NCBI RefSeq assembly: GCF_901933205.1
Contig: NC_044573.1
Location: forward strand, 83,720,546-83,784,545
DNA: 64,000 bases
Direction of reading: 5' to 3'
Source of the DNA: Camarhynchus parvulus
Lineage: Eukaryota > Chordata > Aves > Passeriformes > Thraupidae
In this document: positions 48,901-62,235 of the stretch, piece after piece
How the letters are laid out: each line of letters starts with the position of its first letter
How positions within the stretch are numbered: the first letter of the stretch is position 1
Notes under the pieces: model-generated
Told to the model about the DNA's origin: nothing
The model's database searches: none
What the model saw: the letters and a program-made list of their open reading frames with translations, nothing else
Position numbers and translations under genes: made by a program

Positions 48901-51900
48901 GCCTCTCAGGGGAGCAAAGCTGGTTATAGCCTATGCCAATACATGACAACATTCCATGTGGCATTTGGGGAGAAATGTACAGGTAATGAGGTATTTTGCT
49001 CACAGGTAGAGGTGTTTTGCTCTACACATGTAGATGAGACAGATGATGGGAACGATGGTCACCAATTATGGCTGAGAAGAAATGACTGGATAAATTCAGC
49101 AATGTAAAGAGCAAGAGTAAGCTTTAATTTTTTTTTCCCAAATTCTTTTGGGTTTTATTTTTAGTAATTTCGGGGATGATATGCACATTTTCTCAATTGT
49201 TCATCTAAGTAAACGTTGTGTATTCCCCATCTTTTAACCTTATCAGATGTTTTCAACCTCATTAAAAGCTGCCCCACCTATTCAGAACACTCTTGGCTGG
49301 CAGAAGTCTGTGTTAATAAGGTCTTTTTTTTAACGCTGGTTGCTTTTTCTTAAATTAAAAACAATATTAATTTGTCTCTGGAGCACAGAAGTATGCAAAC
49401 CAACACTGAAGAAATCTTTATGATTTATTTTTCCTTACACCTCTAAGGCTCTATCTGTTGCAAGCTGATAACCCTCATTGTGCAAACAGCACTTTTGTCC
49501 CAATTCTACTATCTGGGTGTATTACAGGGATGTGTGAAAAATAATACAGGCAGATCAGCTTGGCCCTGCATCAGATCTATACAACATATCATGTGTAACA
49601 TGTATACAGCATGTATAGGTTTTGTTTTCCAAATATAAAAAATGTATTTTAGGCATCTTTGCTCAGCAGAAGTACAATAACTATTTGGTCTGTTCTAGCA
49701 ATAGCATCAAACCAGTCCTTGAGTCTATTGTATTACAACACAAAGAAGCATTTCACATGGGAGTGTTCAGCTGTTAAACACAGGATGAGCAAAAGAAGTC
49801 AGGTTTTCTTTTCTCTTTGTTTTGTTTTTGTTTTACACATTGGCTTCTAGCCTGGGCACTGTAGGGAACATAGACATTGGCTACTACCACTAAGTATCTG
49901 ACACTCCAGTAATCTATTCACAGAAGGAATTCCAGCAAGTTTCAACTATTATCTGTTCCAGAATTTTGATGCTGCAACATTTTTTTTTTCAATGCATACT
50001 TGTGCCAATCCAAATCACAATAAAAACCCCAACAAAACTCCAACAAAACGACCCACCAGAAACCTAAATATAGCCTACCAACAGCTTTGCATGTGCAAAG
50101 GTACTGGTGGCAAGTCTGTGCAGACATACCAGTCCTGCCTAGTGTGCTGGACATGTGCCCACAATGTGATGGACTCTGAGCAAAAGCTGCAAAGCCCACC
50201 TAATTAGCTGGTTAAATAATTGAACTGGACCCATATGCACTTCCATGCTGCCATGGGTACTCTACCTGCAGGATTCTACTTTGCTTACTTAGAGAAGCTA
50301 GCCTGCATAAGCTGTGAGCTACACTGTGAGCCTGTTATCTAGGAAGGCTTAATGTTTCTTGATTCAGAGGATGTGGAGTGAATATTTCATCTGGATAAAA
50401 GAATTATTTGGTTAAATTATTCCTAACCTCCTTAAATGAGAAGTTCTGCCAAGAATCAACCACCTGAGACTGGGAAGATTTATTTTTGATGTGACCTACT
50501 GGCTAATTTTGGCTGAGGAGCTGTGCATTTGCTCCAGCTACTGTGACAGCCCAATCCTGCAAGACAGCCTACGAGCTGGGAATGGCAGCAATGCGGCTGT
50601 GGTGCAGCCAGTGGGAGAAAGAAAATAAATATATTACCTTGCCCTGGAAGAGCATGGCCCTGATAAGCTCTGAGTGGATGTGCTCTGGATCAGGATGCTG
50701 TTTGGTGACCCTGTCATGAGAAAGGCATTCATCACTATTGCCTATTTCTGCACTGGAGACGTTGCAGCATTATGCCTCCTAGAAGGAATACTTTGTTTTG
50801 CCTGATGTGGATTAAAGAGGTGTGTGAGGCAAAAAACCTTCCCACTACTATTTCTTCCTTTGGATTTTCTTCCTTTTAACCAGAGAAACACTTGATAAAA
50901 TTGTTTTGTTCAAAACTGTATTTCCTTTTAATTACTGAGCACCACTGCTGCTATGTGAGAGAGCACAGGCTGCATGTCCAGAAGGAAGTCTGCTGTATGT
51001 GACTGGGTAGGGGCTGCCTGAGGTTTCTGGGGCAGAGCACAGCAAATACTTCCCTTCCTGCCTCTGCTCAGCACTCTACTGTTGTTGCCCCAGGCTAGCT
51101 GCCCCTTGCAGAATACAGGATCTCAGCAAGTCCTGATGGCCAGTAGCAGCATTAAAATAATCTATATCAGTCCCCTTGAATATTTGTTGCATCAGCTGGG
51201 CTACAGAAATGCATTTCAGGCACCAAACTACGTATCATGTGACCTGTGTGATACCTGATTTCTTTAGGACAAGGTCTTTTCTACACTGGGACAATGATTC
51301 ATCTCATGTAATTCAGGCATTTAAAAATTGTCTACAGCTGTACCAGTCTGACTTTACAGCTAATGGAGAAAAATAAGAAATATCAAAGGATGATTCCCCT
51401 CATCCTAAGGTAAGATGTCAAAGATAGGTGAGAAAAATTGCCCTTCAGACATAGTTATTCCTGTACATCAATTATAAATGGAGCCTCGGGAACTCAGGTT
51501 AAGTAGGGAAATTGAGCGACTAAAACTGAGATGATTTCCACAATGCGTGTCCCAGTTTTTTCATCACCTCCAGTTCTGTGAGAAACTGTGAGGCCAATTG
51601 ATGAGCAGCCTTATTCTCCATGGCAAGTGTCCTCGCCTATGATCCACAGAGCAGCAGTATTTTGCAAAAGTTATGCTAAGAGGTCAGCAACTCCTTTACA
51701 TTTGTTTTCACTAATGGCTTTAATGACAAAGGAGCATGGGGAACTGTAAAGAAACTTGGTGGGAGGAAAGTAGACTGAGTTACAAAGTTAGGGAATTGCT
51801 GCCCAAAGCTGAACTTTCATAAAGGTCATTTTACCTGATCTGCTTCTGGCAACATTCAGTGAGAGCAGAGGATGAAGTCTGCAAAAGCCAAGTGCTACCT

Positions 51901-53349
51901 GACTTCTCAGGCTAGGGTCTCCATAGAATTGTATTTTGTATAGGTCTCCTGCTGGCTCCATGCACAGGGGCAAGTATGGCTCATAAAAGCACAATATGCT
52001 ACTTCCTACCCACCACAGGTTTTCAAATTGTCTCCACAAACTATAACTCAGACATCTCTGTGTACACTCATACTGGAATGTGATGTGGCAATTAAACCTG
52101 AAGAGAAGCTAAGAAAATCCAGTAGTAGTTAAAATTATTATGTATTCAGAAAACATGAGTCAGAATGATATTATCTCAGATATTATACTGCTGCCACAGT
52201 CACATAACTCTCATCAGTGTGAATAGAACTCAGGCACCTTAAAGAGAGACAATACTCCACAGAGAAACAGAACAACAGATCTTAAAAGTGAAAATAATTT
52301 TCCATAGCTGTATCAGTTGTCTAATTTTAGTGTCATCTTGAATCATATAGTATTTAAAGTAGCATGAAACAGCAAGAATATTAATTCCGGATGTTAGAGA
52401 GAAGAGTTATTTCTGGCAGGTTTTAATGGATCTGCTGTATCACATGGAAATTTCTTCCAGCTAGCCAGGAATAAAACCATGTACAAAACTTAAATTCTAA
52501 CCTTGTAATAGAACCAAATCAGGGTGACAAATTTACAGTTATGCTAAAGCCACATGTGGTTACTGTCTCTTCTAAGACCCTGGTAACACTTTATGATTGT
52601 TCCTTATCTATTTTATAGCTCCCAGAAGAGCACTCCCCCTCTCAGTCGAGATGAGACACGACCTCTGCTTGAACACCAGCCTGCTGGTTAAGAGCTGCTC
52701 TGAAGTCAGAGCACAATGTGAGTGAAGCCAAGGGTTTCAAGTGGTTACAGTTACCCAGCACTGCATGCAAGTACTTTAGTTTATTAAGTGCTAAGTCAAC
52801 ACATAAGAGTTTTTAGCACAACCGATGTCAAAAAGGAGAAGCAATGGGACAAAATGAAGGAGAAGACACACAACCACGCTTAGCCATCACAGCCTTGATG
52901 ATGGAAGAACATACAGCTGCAATGGCCACACTGCCAGCACAGGAGCAATTAATTGTCAGGTTAATTTGAGACAGGAGATGGTAGTAGCTTTTCAAGTCTG
53001 CTCAGGGGTGTCTCCCAAGGCCAGGAGCCACTCACTGGGCACCGCAGGGGAACCAGTCTGACAGGTCCCTGGAGTCCGTGGACAGGGAAAAAGAGCAAAC
53101 CTGCAGATGAATAGTGTTTTGAGACAGCAGTATCATAGGAAAACTATATGCTATACGATATAACCCAGCACCAGAAATGGGTCAGGGATTAGGGCGGCAC
53201 GTCTGCCGTCTTGGCAGAAATCAAACTGCAGCCTGCGCTGGGACTTGAGCTGGGTTAGGTACCACTGCCTGTGTCGGGAGCAGACCCAGAGTACAAATAA
53301 CATAATGCGAAAAGGTTTTTAAGAAACTGAAAAGCGAGTTTAATTCTGG
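45938..53349. other. Intergenic interval between ARHGEF10 and the CpG island
   Basis: About 7.4 kb of AT-rich sequence without a recognisable exon, RNA gene or intact mobile element. It holds a short TA repeat near 46006-46018 and several low-divergence-looking AT-rich blocks (46300-46760, 49200-49540) that could be conserved non-coding DNA, which cannot be judged from one sequence. Confidence 0.75.
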
Positions 53350-53372
53350 GAATCCCGATGAGGGTCTGAGCT

Positions 53373-54260
53373 TTGAAGCGCAGGAGAAAATGGGACCTGC
53401 GCCGGCAGCCACCTGAACAACCCGGAGGCTCGGTGCGGGAGCGTCCCCGCCGCCCCCCGCAGCGAGCGGGCGGTGCCGGGGCCCGCGGGGCTCCAGCCGG
53501 GGCGCTGCGGCTCCTGCGGCAAAGCCCCCGGCCCTGCCTCACGCAGGGGAGCGGCGCCACCGCCCCGCTTACCACCGGCACGGCTCCCCGGCCCCGCCCG
53601 GAGGTGAGGGAGGGAGGGAGGACCCGGCGCTCCCCGCCCGGCGCCACACGGGGGAGTTTCCCCTCAGCGCGGGCAGGTGGGGCCGCTCCGCCGCCCGCCC
53701 CGCCTCAGCCCCGCGGGGCAGCGCGGGCAGCCCGCGGCGCTCCCGGCTCGGTCGCTGCCCCTCGCCGGCAGCTGCCGCCAGCAGCAACAGGTCCGTGCCC
53801 GCTCCTCCCTCCGCCTGCCAGGCGAACAAAGGGCCGAGCGCGGCCCCGCGCCCGCCCGGCCCCTCCGCCAGCCCGGCCCCCGCGCTTCAGCCATTTGCCT
53901 CGCCTGGCACCGCGGCGCCGCTCGCAGCCGCCTCCCGCTCCGCTGCCTGGGCCGGGCGCCGGGGCCGCTGCGCTGCGGGAGCTGCCCCGGAGCGGCGCGG
54001 GGCTCGTCGGCCGAAAGGTGAGCGGGGAGGCAGCGGGACGGGAGCGGGGCCGGGGCCGCGGGGAGGGCTGGTGCCGGTGTCTGCCGATATCTGCGGTACG
54101 GACCGCGACGTGGAGCCACAGTAGCCGCGTGTGTGTGAGAAGGGTTGCTGGAGCACTGTCAGGTTTAATCGTGTTCCTTTTCTCTTTCCTCTGGCCCCCT
54201 TAATCCACCTCCTCTGAGCAGCGGGGAGGCCGGGCATATCCCCGCATCTCTTCTCCATAT
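53373..54260. promoter_or_regulatory. CpG island, probable KBTBD11 promoter
   Basis: GC content and CpG frequency rise sharply at about 53.37 kb and fall back by about 54.26 kb. It is the only such interval in 64 kb. It contains GC-box-like sequence (CCGCCCGCCCCGCC near 53691-53704) and a kB-like site (GGGGAGTTTCCCC, 53651-53663). I see no TATA box in a clear position, as usual for CpG-island promoters. Assignment to KBTBD11 rests on conserved gene order after ARHGEF10. Confidence 0.88.
53700..54017 (+). other. KBTBD11: Putative non-coding first exon of KBTBD11
   Basis: The + strand has a strong splice donor GAAAG|GTGAGC at 54017/54018 inside the CpG island. KBTBD11 (Kelch repeat and BTB domain protein 11) lies next to ARHGEF10 in the same direction in mammals and has an untranslated first exon with its whole coding sequence in a later exon, which would lie beyond base 64000. 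The start coordinate is only a guess, since transcription start cannot be read from the sequence. A lncRNA first exon is the alternative. Confidence 0.5.
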
Positions 54261-57200
54261 GTCGCAGAGAAGCCAACCCTGATGCCTGCGTATTTTATTT
54301 TATTTTATTTTTTATCCTGCTGACCGATTAAAAATCTAAATTGCTCTCTACACGAACGTTTAGGGATGTGTAACAGCAGGAGATTGCTTCCCGCTATAAA
54401 TTCTTCATGGCGTGCTACTCCATCCTGCTAAAAGCACGCGCAAGCCCTGGGTGAACATACGCGTGCAGGATTTGGCAGGGTGGAAGATGCTTCAAAAAAA
54501 ACTTGTACTGAATTTCAGTAGGTAGGTTTTTATGTCTGGTGATTTAAAGCAACAAAAAGCAGACTTCTGAACCCAAACTTACACATAGCACAGAAAATGA
54601 TTGTATTAAATCCTATAGCAAACTTTTTTCACCCATCAGGAAAAAAATAAAACCCTCTAGAAATAATAATATTTTGTAAAGCTTTTCCACAGCAATTAAA
54701 CCAAACAATAGAAAACTGGAGCAAAAAGCTAGGGAAAAAAGTAGGGCAATAAAAAAAATAGAATAGCAATAAAATAGAGCAATCTTTTCTGTAGGATCTG
54801 AGGAGCAAAAGGGCTTCTCTGTTTTCCAGGGACTTAACCATCTGTCTCCCAAAAAGGAATTAAGTGGAATATTTGTGGAAAATAATAATTAAATTGTCAG
54901 TCGTATTGACAAAGCAATATTTCCTCCCTTGTTTAACTGCTTGGCCCATCCTACTTGTTCTGCATTCTCTTCTTCCCAGGACCCATCACACAGCATTTAT
55001 TCACTCTTTAATTAGGACATCCAGTGCATGCCAGTGGGATGCTCTGGTCATCCACTGCTAATGGCACTGTCTGATGAGAAGCTGCCAGGAGCCAAGGACT
55101 GATCCCGTGCCTGCCCCAGCTCCTCTGTGCTCTGCAGGACTCGCTCCTGGCAGTGGTGCCACTTAGAAGCTGGAGTTTGCAGGACTGCACCTTGATAATA
55201 TGAAAAGGCTGAAATCTGTAGTAGCTTCCTTTCTTTTACAAAAGCTGTGTTTGCATCACTTTTCAATGTAACAAACAGTCCAAAGAGATGGACAGACTTG
55301 AAATGCCAATAAATATTAGAGCACCATTATTTGGCAGGAACATTCAATTAAAGTCATTAACTGGCTTTACTATAGTAAAGCAGGATTATAGTATTTAGGG
55401 CTGGCCTAGGTTACCATAGAGACAACGATGTGGTGAGATGACTGCATCCAGATCCTGCTTACCAGGGGTTTCAGCATCCTGTAGTATCCTGTTGCAAGAG
55501 GATATTAGGGGCAGCTGACTGCTAAAGAAGGGTATAATAAAACATGAAAGGAAATCCTGCAATTTCTTTTAAGGTAGAATTAAACTTTTTTTTAATACTT
55601 TTCTTCGTGGTGGGATCCTTTGTGGATTTTGCAGCGATTTTTCTGTTTATCCCTACTGACATTATACAGCATTGCAGTTGGGAGTCTGCTTCTGGCCTCT
55701 GAACAGAAGCAGAGAAGTCATTTTATGCCACCTCACATGCTTGAAAATACCCATTTAAAAAATGAGCTCATTTTCATTGTATTTTATCTCATTAGCCTTC
55801 TCAGAACATGACATTTTTACTCCTGGCATTTTATTTTTCAGTGAAATTGTCATCATCTATTGTTTCTGCTTCATGTTTGGTCTCAGGGTTGTTTTGTCAG
55901 CGAGCAGGCATGATTAGTTCCTTTCATTGGAGAAGAATTACTTTATAGCAGTTCAGGATTTGACAACCAGTTTAACCTGATGTGTGACTGAGTTCTCATT
56001 GAGCAGAAGGGGACCCTGCTCTTTTCCTAGCCTGGGCCATACATTCCTGCCCAATTCCCTGTGCCAGAACTCTTCACCATGTGACAACACAGGGAATCGA
56101 CAGAGATTTTTGCCTTCCTCCTGCAGTTAACTAAGCAAGCACTCAGTTTACACTGCAGATGTTGGCATTACAAATGGGGTTAGTCCTGTGAACAGTGTTT
56201 AAATCTGTGTGTAACTCTCTGCAGGATCAGGACCAATTGATTGGCAGTGCTGCACCCTTTTCTTCATCCTAAAATGCTCCTTGGATGCTAACTGGCAGTT
56301 TTGGCTTCAGAAGGATTACAAGACTGGGTCAGTATTGTATATGGGTGATTGAGTGTTAATGCAAAAAAGAGCTGGCTGGATGTTTTTATTCTGCACTGCA
56401 GATTTGGTACTTCCCAGTTTCTTTCTTATACCTCATCAGTGAGGATGGCAGGACTCATGATTGGTTAAATCAGTTTATTTAATGCAAAACATTAAAGCAT
56501 GAGAAAAAATCCAGTGGTTCTACAGATTTTCTACTGTGTGTCAAGGGGAAAAGAAAGATGTGTCACATAAATGCTTTTCAGGTGGGATGTTTCACAAGCT
56601 GCCATTGCTTTGTCTCTGGGTGAAACAGACAAATTGACAGCCTTTTTTAACTCACTTGGAAACATGCCAGAAACCAGAATCTTTCTATACAAATCAACAT
56701 ATGTTGGTCAAGCAGCTTCCATGCTGTTATGTAGTCTGTCGCAACATGATTTGCATTAATTGAAGTTATTTTACATTTATGCATTCATAGATTAGCACAA
56801 GCTCTTAGTTGTTTTTCTGGACACTGACTCTTCCAGGAGTACTTAAGGAGCTAGGTAAGTTTTGCATCTCAGCTTTGGATCTCTAACTGCTGGCAGGCTC
56901 CTGGACTTCCGAATCATTTCAAACTATCAATCTGTCAGAGTTATACAATAGTTTTCTTTTCTTTCTTCTTGGAAGCAGTTCTGGTTTTTCGTCTTTCCCC
57001 CTTTCTTGTAAGTAGATTGAAAAAACAGGCCCTAAGCTCTGGAAATGAACTCTTATTTCTTCAGCCCATATTTGAGGTGTTAGACAGTAAGAACTAAAAG
57101 CCAGCCCTTTGCTGTGGGAGTGGCAAGTGAAACAAATGTTCTGATTCCGTCAGTCAAAGACAAATCCATTCTTGGGAGAGTTTTTCTCTTATCCTGTAGC

Positions 57201-57284
57201 TTTCTTTCATCTTTTCTTTTAACTGCAACTCCCTGCATTGCTTTAGTTCAAAAAAAAGCTACTGTTTACATTTGTCTGTACAGT

Positions 57285-58319
57285 TGTGGTGGATTAACCC
57301 TGGCTGGATGCCACGTGCCTACTAAAGCTGCTCTGTTACTCCTGAGCTGGACAGGAGAGAGAAAATAAAGTGCAAGTCTCGTGGGTCAAGATAAGCACAG
57401 TGAGCTATCACTCACCAGTTACTGTTACAAGCAAAACAGAGTCGACTTAGGGAAATCGGAGTAGGATAATGAGAAATAAACCCAAATCTTAAAAACATCT
57501 TCCCACCATACTTCTCTTTTTTCCAGGCTTAACTATACGCTTGAATTCTTTACCTTTCCCCCTATCCCAGTGGTACAGGGGGAGAGAGACTGGGCATTGT
57601 GGTCAGTTCATCACGTTGTCTTTGTTGCTTCTTCTTCCCCTGTTCCAGCAAGGTTGGGGGATGGGATGAACCATGGGAGAAGGTTCTCCACAAAATTCTC
57701 CAGCATAAGTCCTTCCCATGGGCTGCTGTTCTTCACAAACTGCTTCAGCATGAGTCCCTCCCATTGGGTACAGTCCTTCAGGAGCAGACTGCTCCAGCAA
57801 GGGCTCTCTGTGCGGTCACAAATTCTGCCAGCAAATCTGCTCCAGAGTGAGCTTCCCACAGGGTCATGGTATCCATAGCATCCACCTGTTCCAGTGTGGG
57901 ATCCTCCCCAGCCTGCAGGTGGATCTCTGCTCCACCATTAGCCTCCATGGGCTCTAGGGGCAGAGCCGCCTCACCATGGGCTGCAGGGACTCTCAGCTCC
58001 AGTGCATGGAGCACGTCCTCCCTCTCATTCTGCACTGACCTTGAAGCCTGCAGATCTGTTGCTTTCACATATTCTCACTCCTGTCCTCTCTGGCTGCAGT
58101 TTGCTCCTGCGCAGTAGCTTTTTCCTCTTCTTAACTCTATCATCATCCCAGAGGCACCACTACCATCGCTGATGGGCTCTACCTTGGCCAGTGGAGGGTC
58201 TGTCCTGGAGCTGGCTGGCACTGGCTCTGTCAGACGTGGGGAAGGTTTTGGCAGCTTCTAACAGAAGCCGCCAGTGCAGCCCTCCCACTGCCAAAACCTT
58301 GCCATGCAAAGCCAGTACA
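57285..58319 (-). mobile_element. Solo LTR of an avian endogenous retrovirus (ERVL-like)
   Basis: The element starts TGTGGTGGATTAACCCTGG on the + strand and ends GCCAGTACA; read on the minus strand it runs TGTACTGG...CCACCACA, the TG...CA form of an LTR. Internal segments such as CTCGTGGGTCAAGATAAG and AGTCGACTTAGGGAAAT match an LTR family I recognise from songbird genomes. The flanks are ACAGT (57280-57284) and ACACT (58320-58324), a five-base target duplication with one mismatch. No gag, pol or env sequence flanks it, so it is a solo LTR left by recombination. The family name is not certain. Confidence 0.8.
57698..57940 (-). repeat. Degenerate 41-49-bp internal repeats of the LTR
   Basis: A (C/T)TCCA(G/C) core recurs at 57698, 57743, 57792, 57840, 57889 and 57930, each followed by a variant of a GTCC(T/C)TCCCA-type segment in the better units. 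On the minus strand two units translate to similar 15-residue peptides (KQFVKNSSPWEG and ENFVENLLPWF cores). The spacing is direct observation; a coding role is not shown. Confidence 0.7.
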
Positions 58320-58454
58320 ACACTGTAAGAAATCCAGATGCTCATGAAGTTAGTGGGAATTTTCCTTGACTGCAGTGGGGTTGGGGTTTAAGGTCATGTC
58401 AGACTCTGGCTTGATCAAAATTCTCTGTGAAGCTTAGGTGGCAGTTTCTAGTTG

Positions 58455-58493
58455 CAGGCTACTATCACAAGCCTCATTCTCTTCAAAGCCATG
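58455..58493 (+). repeat. Direct repeat copy 1 (pair with 62798-62836)
   Basis: It begins CAGGCTACTATCACAAGCC and aligns without gaps to 62798-62836, identical at 35 of 39 bases. The flanks do not align clearly. Origin unknown. Confidence 0.8.
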
Positions 58494-61400
58494 GAAGTGA
58501 GCAGTACACAAACATACTTCTTAAATAGCAATTGATAATTGAGTTTTGAAGTTTGGTTTCCACAGTACATGCAGAAACAGTGAAAGTAAATGTCTTTTGA
58601 GTGTATTGTGTGAGCTTTGGAGTTTGTCAGTGCCATGTGTCCCAAGCAGTTTTTAATTTTGATCTCAGGAAAACAAGGGCAAAGACTGTTCATGTGCATT
58701 CATGTGATAAAATTCACTGGTGCTGCTTCTTTTTGTTCAGGATGAGGTCTGTACCAGTCATTCTCTGTGAATGACCTTTGAGAGAGGCAAGAGAGTTAGA
58801 AGAATCTGTTAGTCCAATACCTGGACAATATTTCTGCCAAGCCTTGTACCCCCAAATTCAGGCAGCTTTTCACATGACAGTGGCTGAAAAGCCTCAGTAT
58901 CTGGTTTGAGATGTTGCTGATGTGTGTCTAAAATCTTTCTAGTCAGAAGCAACCAAAGTTTACACTTCTGACCGTAGCATCAAAATCTCTAAATGGTCAG
59001 AACCACAAGCCAGGATCCCTGAATCTAAGCTTCTTCTCATAGCTCCCAAATCATAACCATAAAACCAAACGTCTCTCTGTGTTTGGCATTCTGATGTAAA
59101 AGTCTTGCTTCTTATTCTGGGCCCTGTCTGTACACCCCTGTCCAGACTGAAAACTAATAAATATAAGTATAGCACTGTGACTGTTGAACATGCTGCGTAT
59201 TTAACTGCATGCATTAGCAGCCCTTTATTCTGTAGCACTTGAAAATGACAAGTTTGAGTCATGGATTAGTCAGACATACTACAGTATTTACTTCTACTCT
59301 GTGTCAAAAAGTCCAAAAGCAGATAGGACCGTTCTGTGATCATAATCACCCTTCATGGATGTGTTGCCAGTCTGGATGTCTCTTCAGAAAGAGCAAGGAT
59401 CATTCTGGGGAGAGAGAATTCCAAAGTGAAAAGCAGCATGTACATTTCTTCAAGGTAATCAGGATGATCTATTTGACACCTGCTTTTCCATCAAGGCCAT
59501 TGGCCAGAACAGAGAAACCAAATAGATGTGAGGTGAATGATCTGAACAGAACAACGTTTTGACCTAATTCATCCAAAATTTACTGGCTTGGTACAGGAGT
59601 AAAATTCTTTGGCCTGTTCTTGCAGGAATAAGATTAGATAACCAGGCAATCTTTTCCATTCCTTTAATTTAGATACCTGTCTGCTTCATTCAATGGAAAA
59701 AAACATAGTGGGAGATACTGAATTGCCTGCTCTAAATTCTTGTTGTAGAAGTAGAGCTTAGTCAGAGAAATTAGTGCCAGAAAACCTTTCCTGAACGCTC
59801 AGGCTCAGCATATGAAATTCACATTATAGTAAAAAATGCTATGCATTCAAGGCAGAAAGTGTCAGCCCGTGAAAATAAGAGTATTTTAATAGAAACCTAT
59901 TTTGTTTTTGTCTCAGAATGGTCAGCAAGTGTTAGCTTCTACTAATGCAAACAGCATGCATTACACTCAATTTTCTCTTCTTTCCCTTTATAATTCCAAT
60001 GATTACATAAAGTCATTTAATACTTTGTTAAGCCCTGCAGTTGCAACATTGCTGCTAAAAGCATTCCCATTGTTTGGTGAAATCTGGGCTGACAGCCTAC
60101 AGGTACTGCTGATAGTAAAGGCTTGCTGCAAAAGTACCTATGACTGCAGCATGCATTTCTACTTTGAGATCAGCGTAAGTGTTTTTCAATCCTAGCACAA
60201 GACAGAGTGGCTTAGATCTCCAGGCAATATAGCTGAGCCCTGATCCTCTAAAGGCAGTGGGAAGAAGTACAGAAACTTTGTTTTTGGCAGGGAGCAGAAC
60301 CCAGGATTCTTTGTCCTCACCCTCAAAAACATTTTTTATTGTTTCTCTGGAAAGTAGTAACTGCTTTAGTCTGAAGGAAAGTGACCCTTATTTCATAAGC
60401 TTGATGGTTTGGGCACTTGGTTGATATTCGGGGGTTTTAGTCTTGCCAGGCAAAGGAAGGGGTAGTGACAAGTTTCCCATGGGGCTTGGTCAGAGCTCTC
60501 ATTATTGTACAGAAAGGCAAAGTAGCAGCAAAAGTCAGTATTGCTGTCTTTTAAAGTAATTCAGGTATATTTTGCAGAGAATTCTGGGCTGAGGCACCCA
60601 AAGAAAGAACTGAAGTCCCCTGATGGCACAAGCTAAGCACTTCATCACCATGGTCTTTACTGGCTAGCCCTTGGTAGCTCTCATGCACTTATTTTTGAGG
60701 ATCCAAATCAGTTGGGCTCTAATTGTACCCACCCATGCATATGTGTGCAGAATCTGTGTGTATGTTCCAGATTCCATTCCAGGAACTGGTTACAGCATTG
60801 CTGTGCAGCTCAGACACACAGCATCAGTCTCTCTTGCAGGAGAACTGGGAGGTGCATCCCACCCACAGATAAATTCTGTGTGGGAGTATGGCCCTATGTC
60901 TATCCACCTTGGCTGATTTTCATGAAATAAAATAAAAGAAGTCAAACTCCTGTGAGTAACCTAGTAAGTCACAGTTATAGGACCAACAGCAAAGTATACC
61001 AGCAGCATTTCTGCCATGGCAGAGAGAAGTCTGTGCAAGCTGATTCCTTTCAGATTAGGGCTGTCATGGTGGAGGTTTTGCTCTGCTATCTGATCTGGCT
61101 GTCTTAGGTCTTACATCTTTGCTACATTGCCAGCTGCCAGATAAACCTGCCCTCAAAGTCAGCCTTTGCCGTGTTTAGCACTGTGGCGGGTCTCTCCGAT
61201 TGAATCCAGTCCAAGGTCTGTGTAAAGACAATGTCTGCAGGAACCTGTAATTTTTCTTGAAATCAAACTGCCTGTAATGTAATTTTTAGTTGCAGCTAAA
61301 CCTTAGTTTTTAACTGTGAACCTTAAGTTTGAAGAAGTATCTGGGCAAAGAAACCATATATGAGCTCCAGAAATGGGGAGGGTGCCATTCATCATGTATC

Positions 61401-62164
61401 TAAAGGACCTCTGCCTTTCTTAGCATCACTTAATTTGTCAATAAACCAGTGAAACTGTTCAGTTTCTAAAAGTGTTTTTTTTTTCTCTTAAGTACCAGAT
61501 CTAGAGTTTGTCTAACAAAAAAAGTATTTTCATTATTGCCTTCTCTAGGAGTTTTACTTTCTTTTCCTGGGTATAAGTGTCAGAAAAATGGGACTGTTTC
61601 CTTCCCTTTGAAATCTGTTGTTACCTCTCACATTCAGTCTTTCTCAAGCACAATGGTGACATAGTTTGGCAGATTTCTGGTGCTTTGGGCTCTTCAATCT
61701 GTATGTCCTTTCCATAATGATATAAAAGCAAAATCCAGTTTTATCTTAGAGTGGGAATTTAATATCCTCCAAAATCATTGCCCCATCTCCTGCATTAAAC
61801 GCAATACAGGGCAGGTGTGTTGGCAGAGTGTAGTACGTTTATGGAGATCAAGTGCTGATCTGGAATGTAATGCCAAGGCTGAGTCTACTTTGATTTTCAA
61901 AAATCTCTCTAAACTAATTTGCTGGTTTGCTTGACTTGGTTTCTCAGTGGATATTCTCCTCCTTCTTTGTTAGCACCATCATTGCCAAAGTGTTTGTAGA
62001 GACTTGGAATATGTTTGCAATTTGTTGGCAATACAATTTAATACTGAAAAGCATTTCTGCAGTCAACATTACCACATTACAGTACATTACACACTAATGC
62101 TTAAATGAGGCTTTTAATCATCACAAGTTGATGCTTTGCTTCAAGTCAGTGCTCCTGGTGTATG

Positions 62165-62235
62165 GCAATTTTCAGAATTTAAGGTCAGAAAGGATTTCTA
62201 GATCAACTAGTCTGCTCTTGTCAAATTTTATTTAC
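62165..62235. mobile_element. Possible old CR1-like remnant
   Basis: The stretch with AAGGTCAGAAAGGATTTCTA and AGATCAACTAGTCTGCTC resembles the terminal segment of ancient sauropsid CR1 copies. The match is short and from memory, so family and extent are uncertain. Confidence 0.3.

Noticed and set aside
53373..54203. A 276-codon open frame, and overlapping long frames on both strands, in the CpG island
   Set aside because: GC-rich sequence lacks stop codons in all frames. The translations are Pro/Ala/Arg/Gly-rich with no domain, and the splice donor at 54017 cuts through them.
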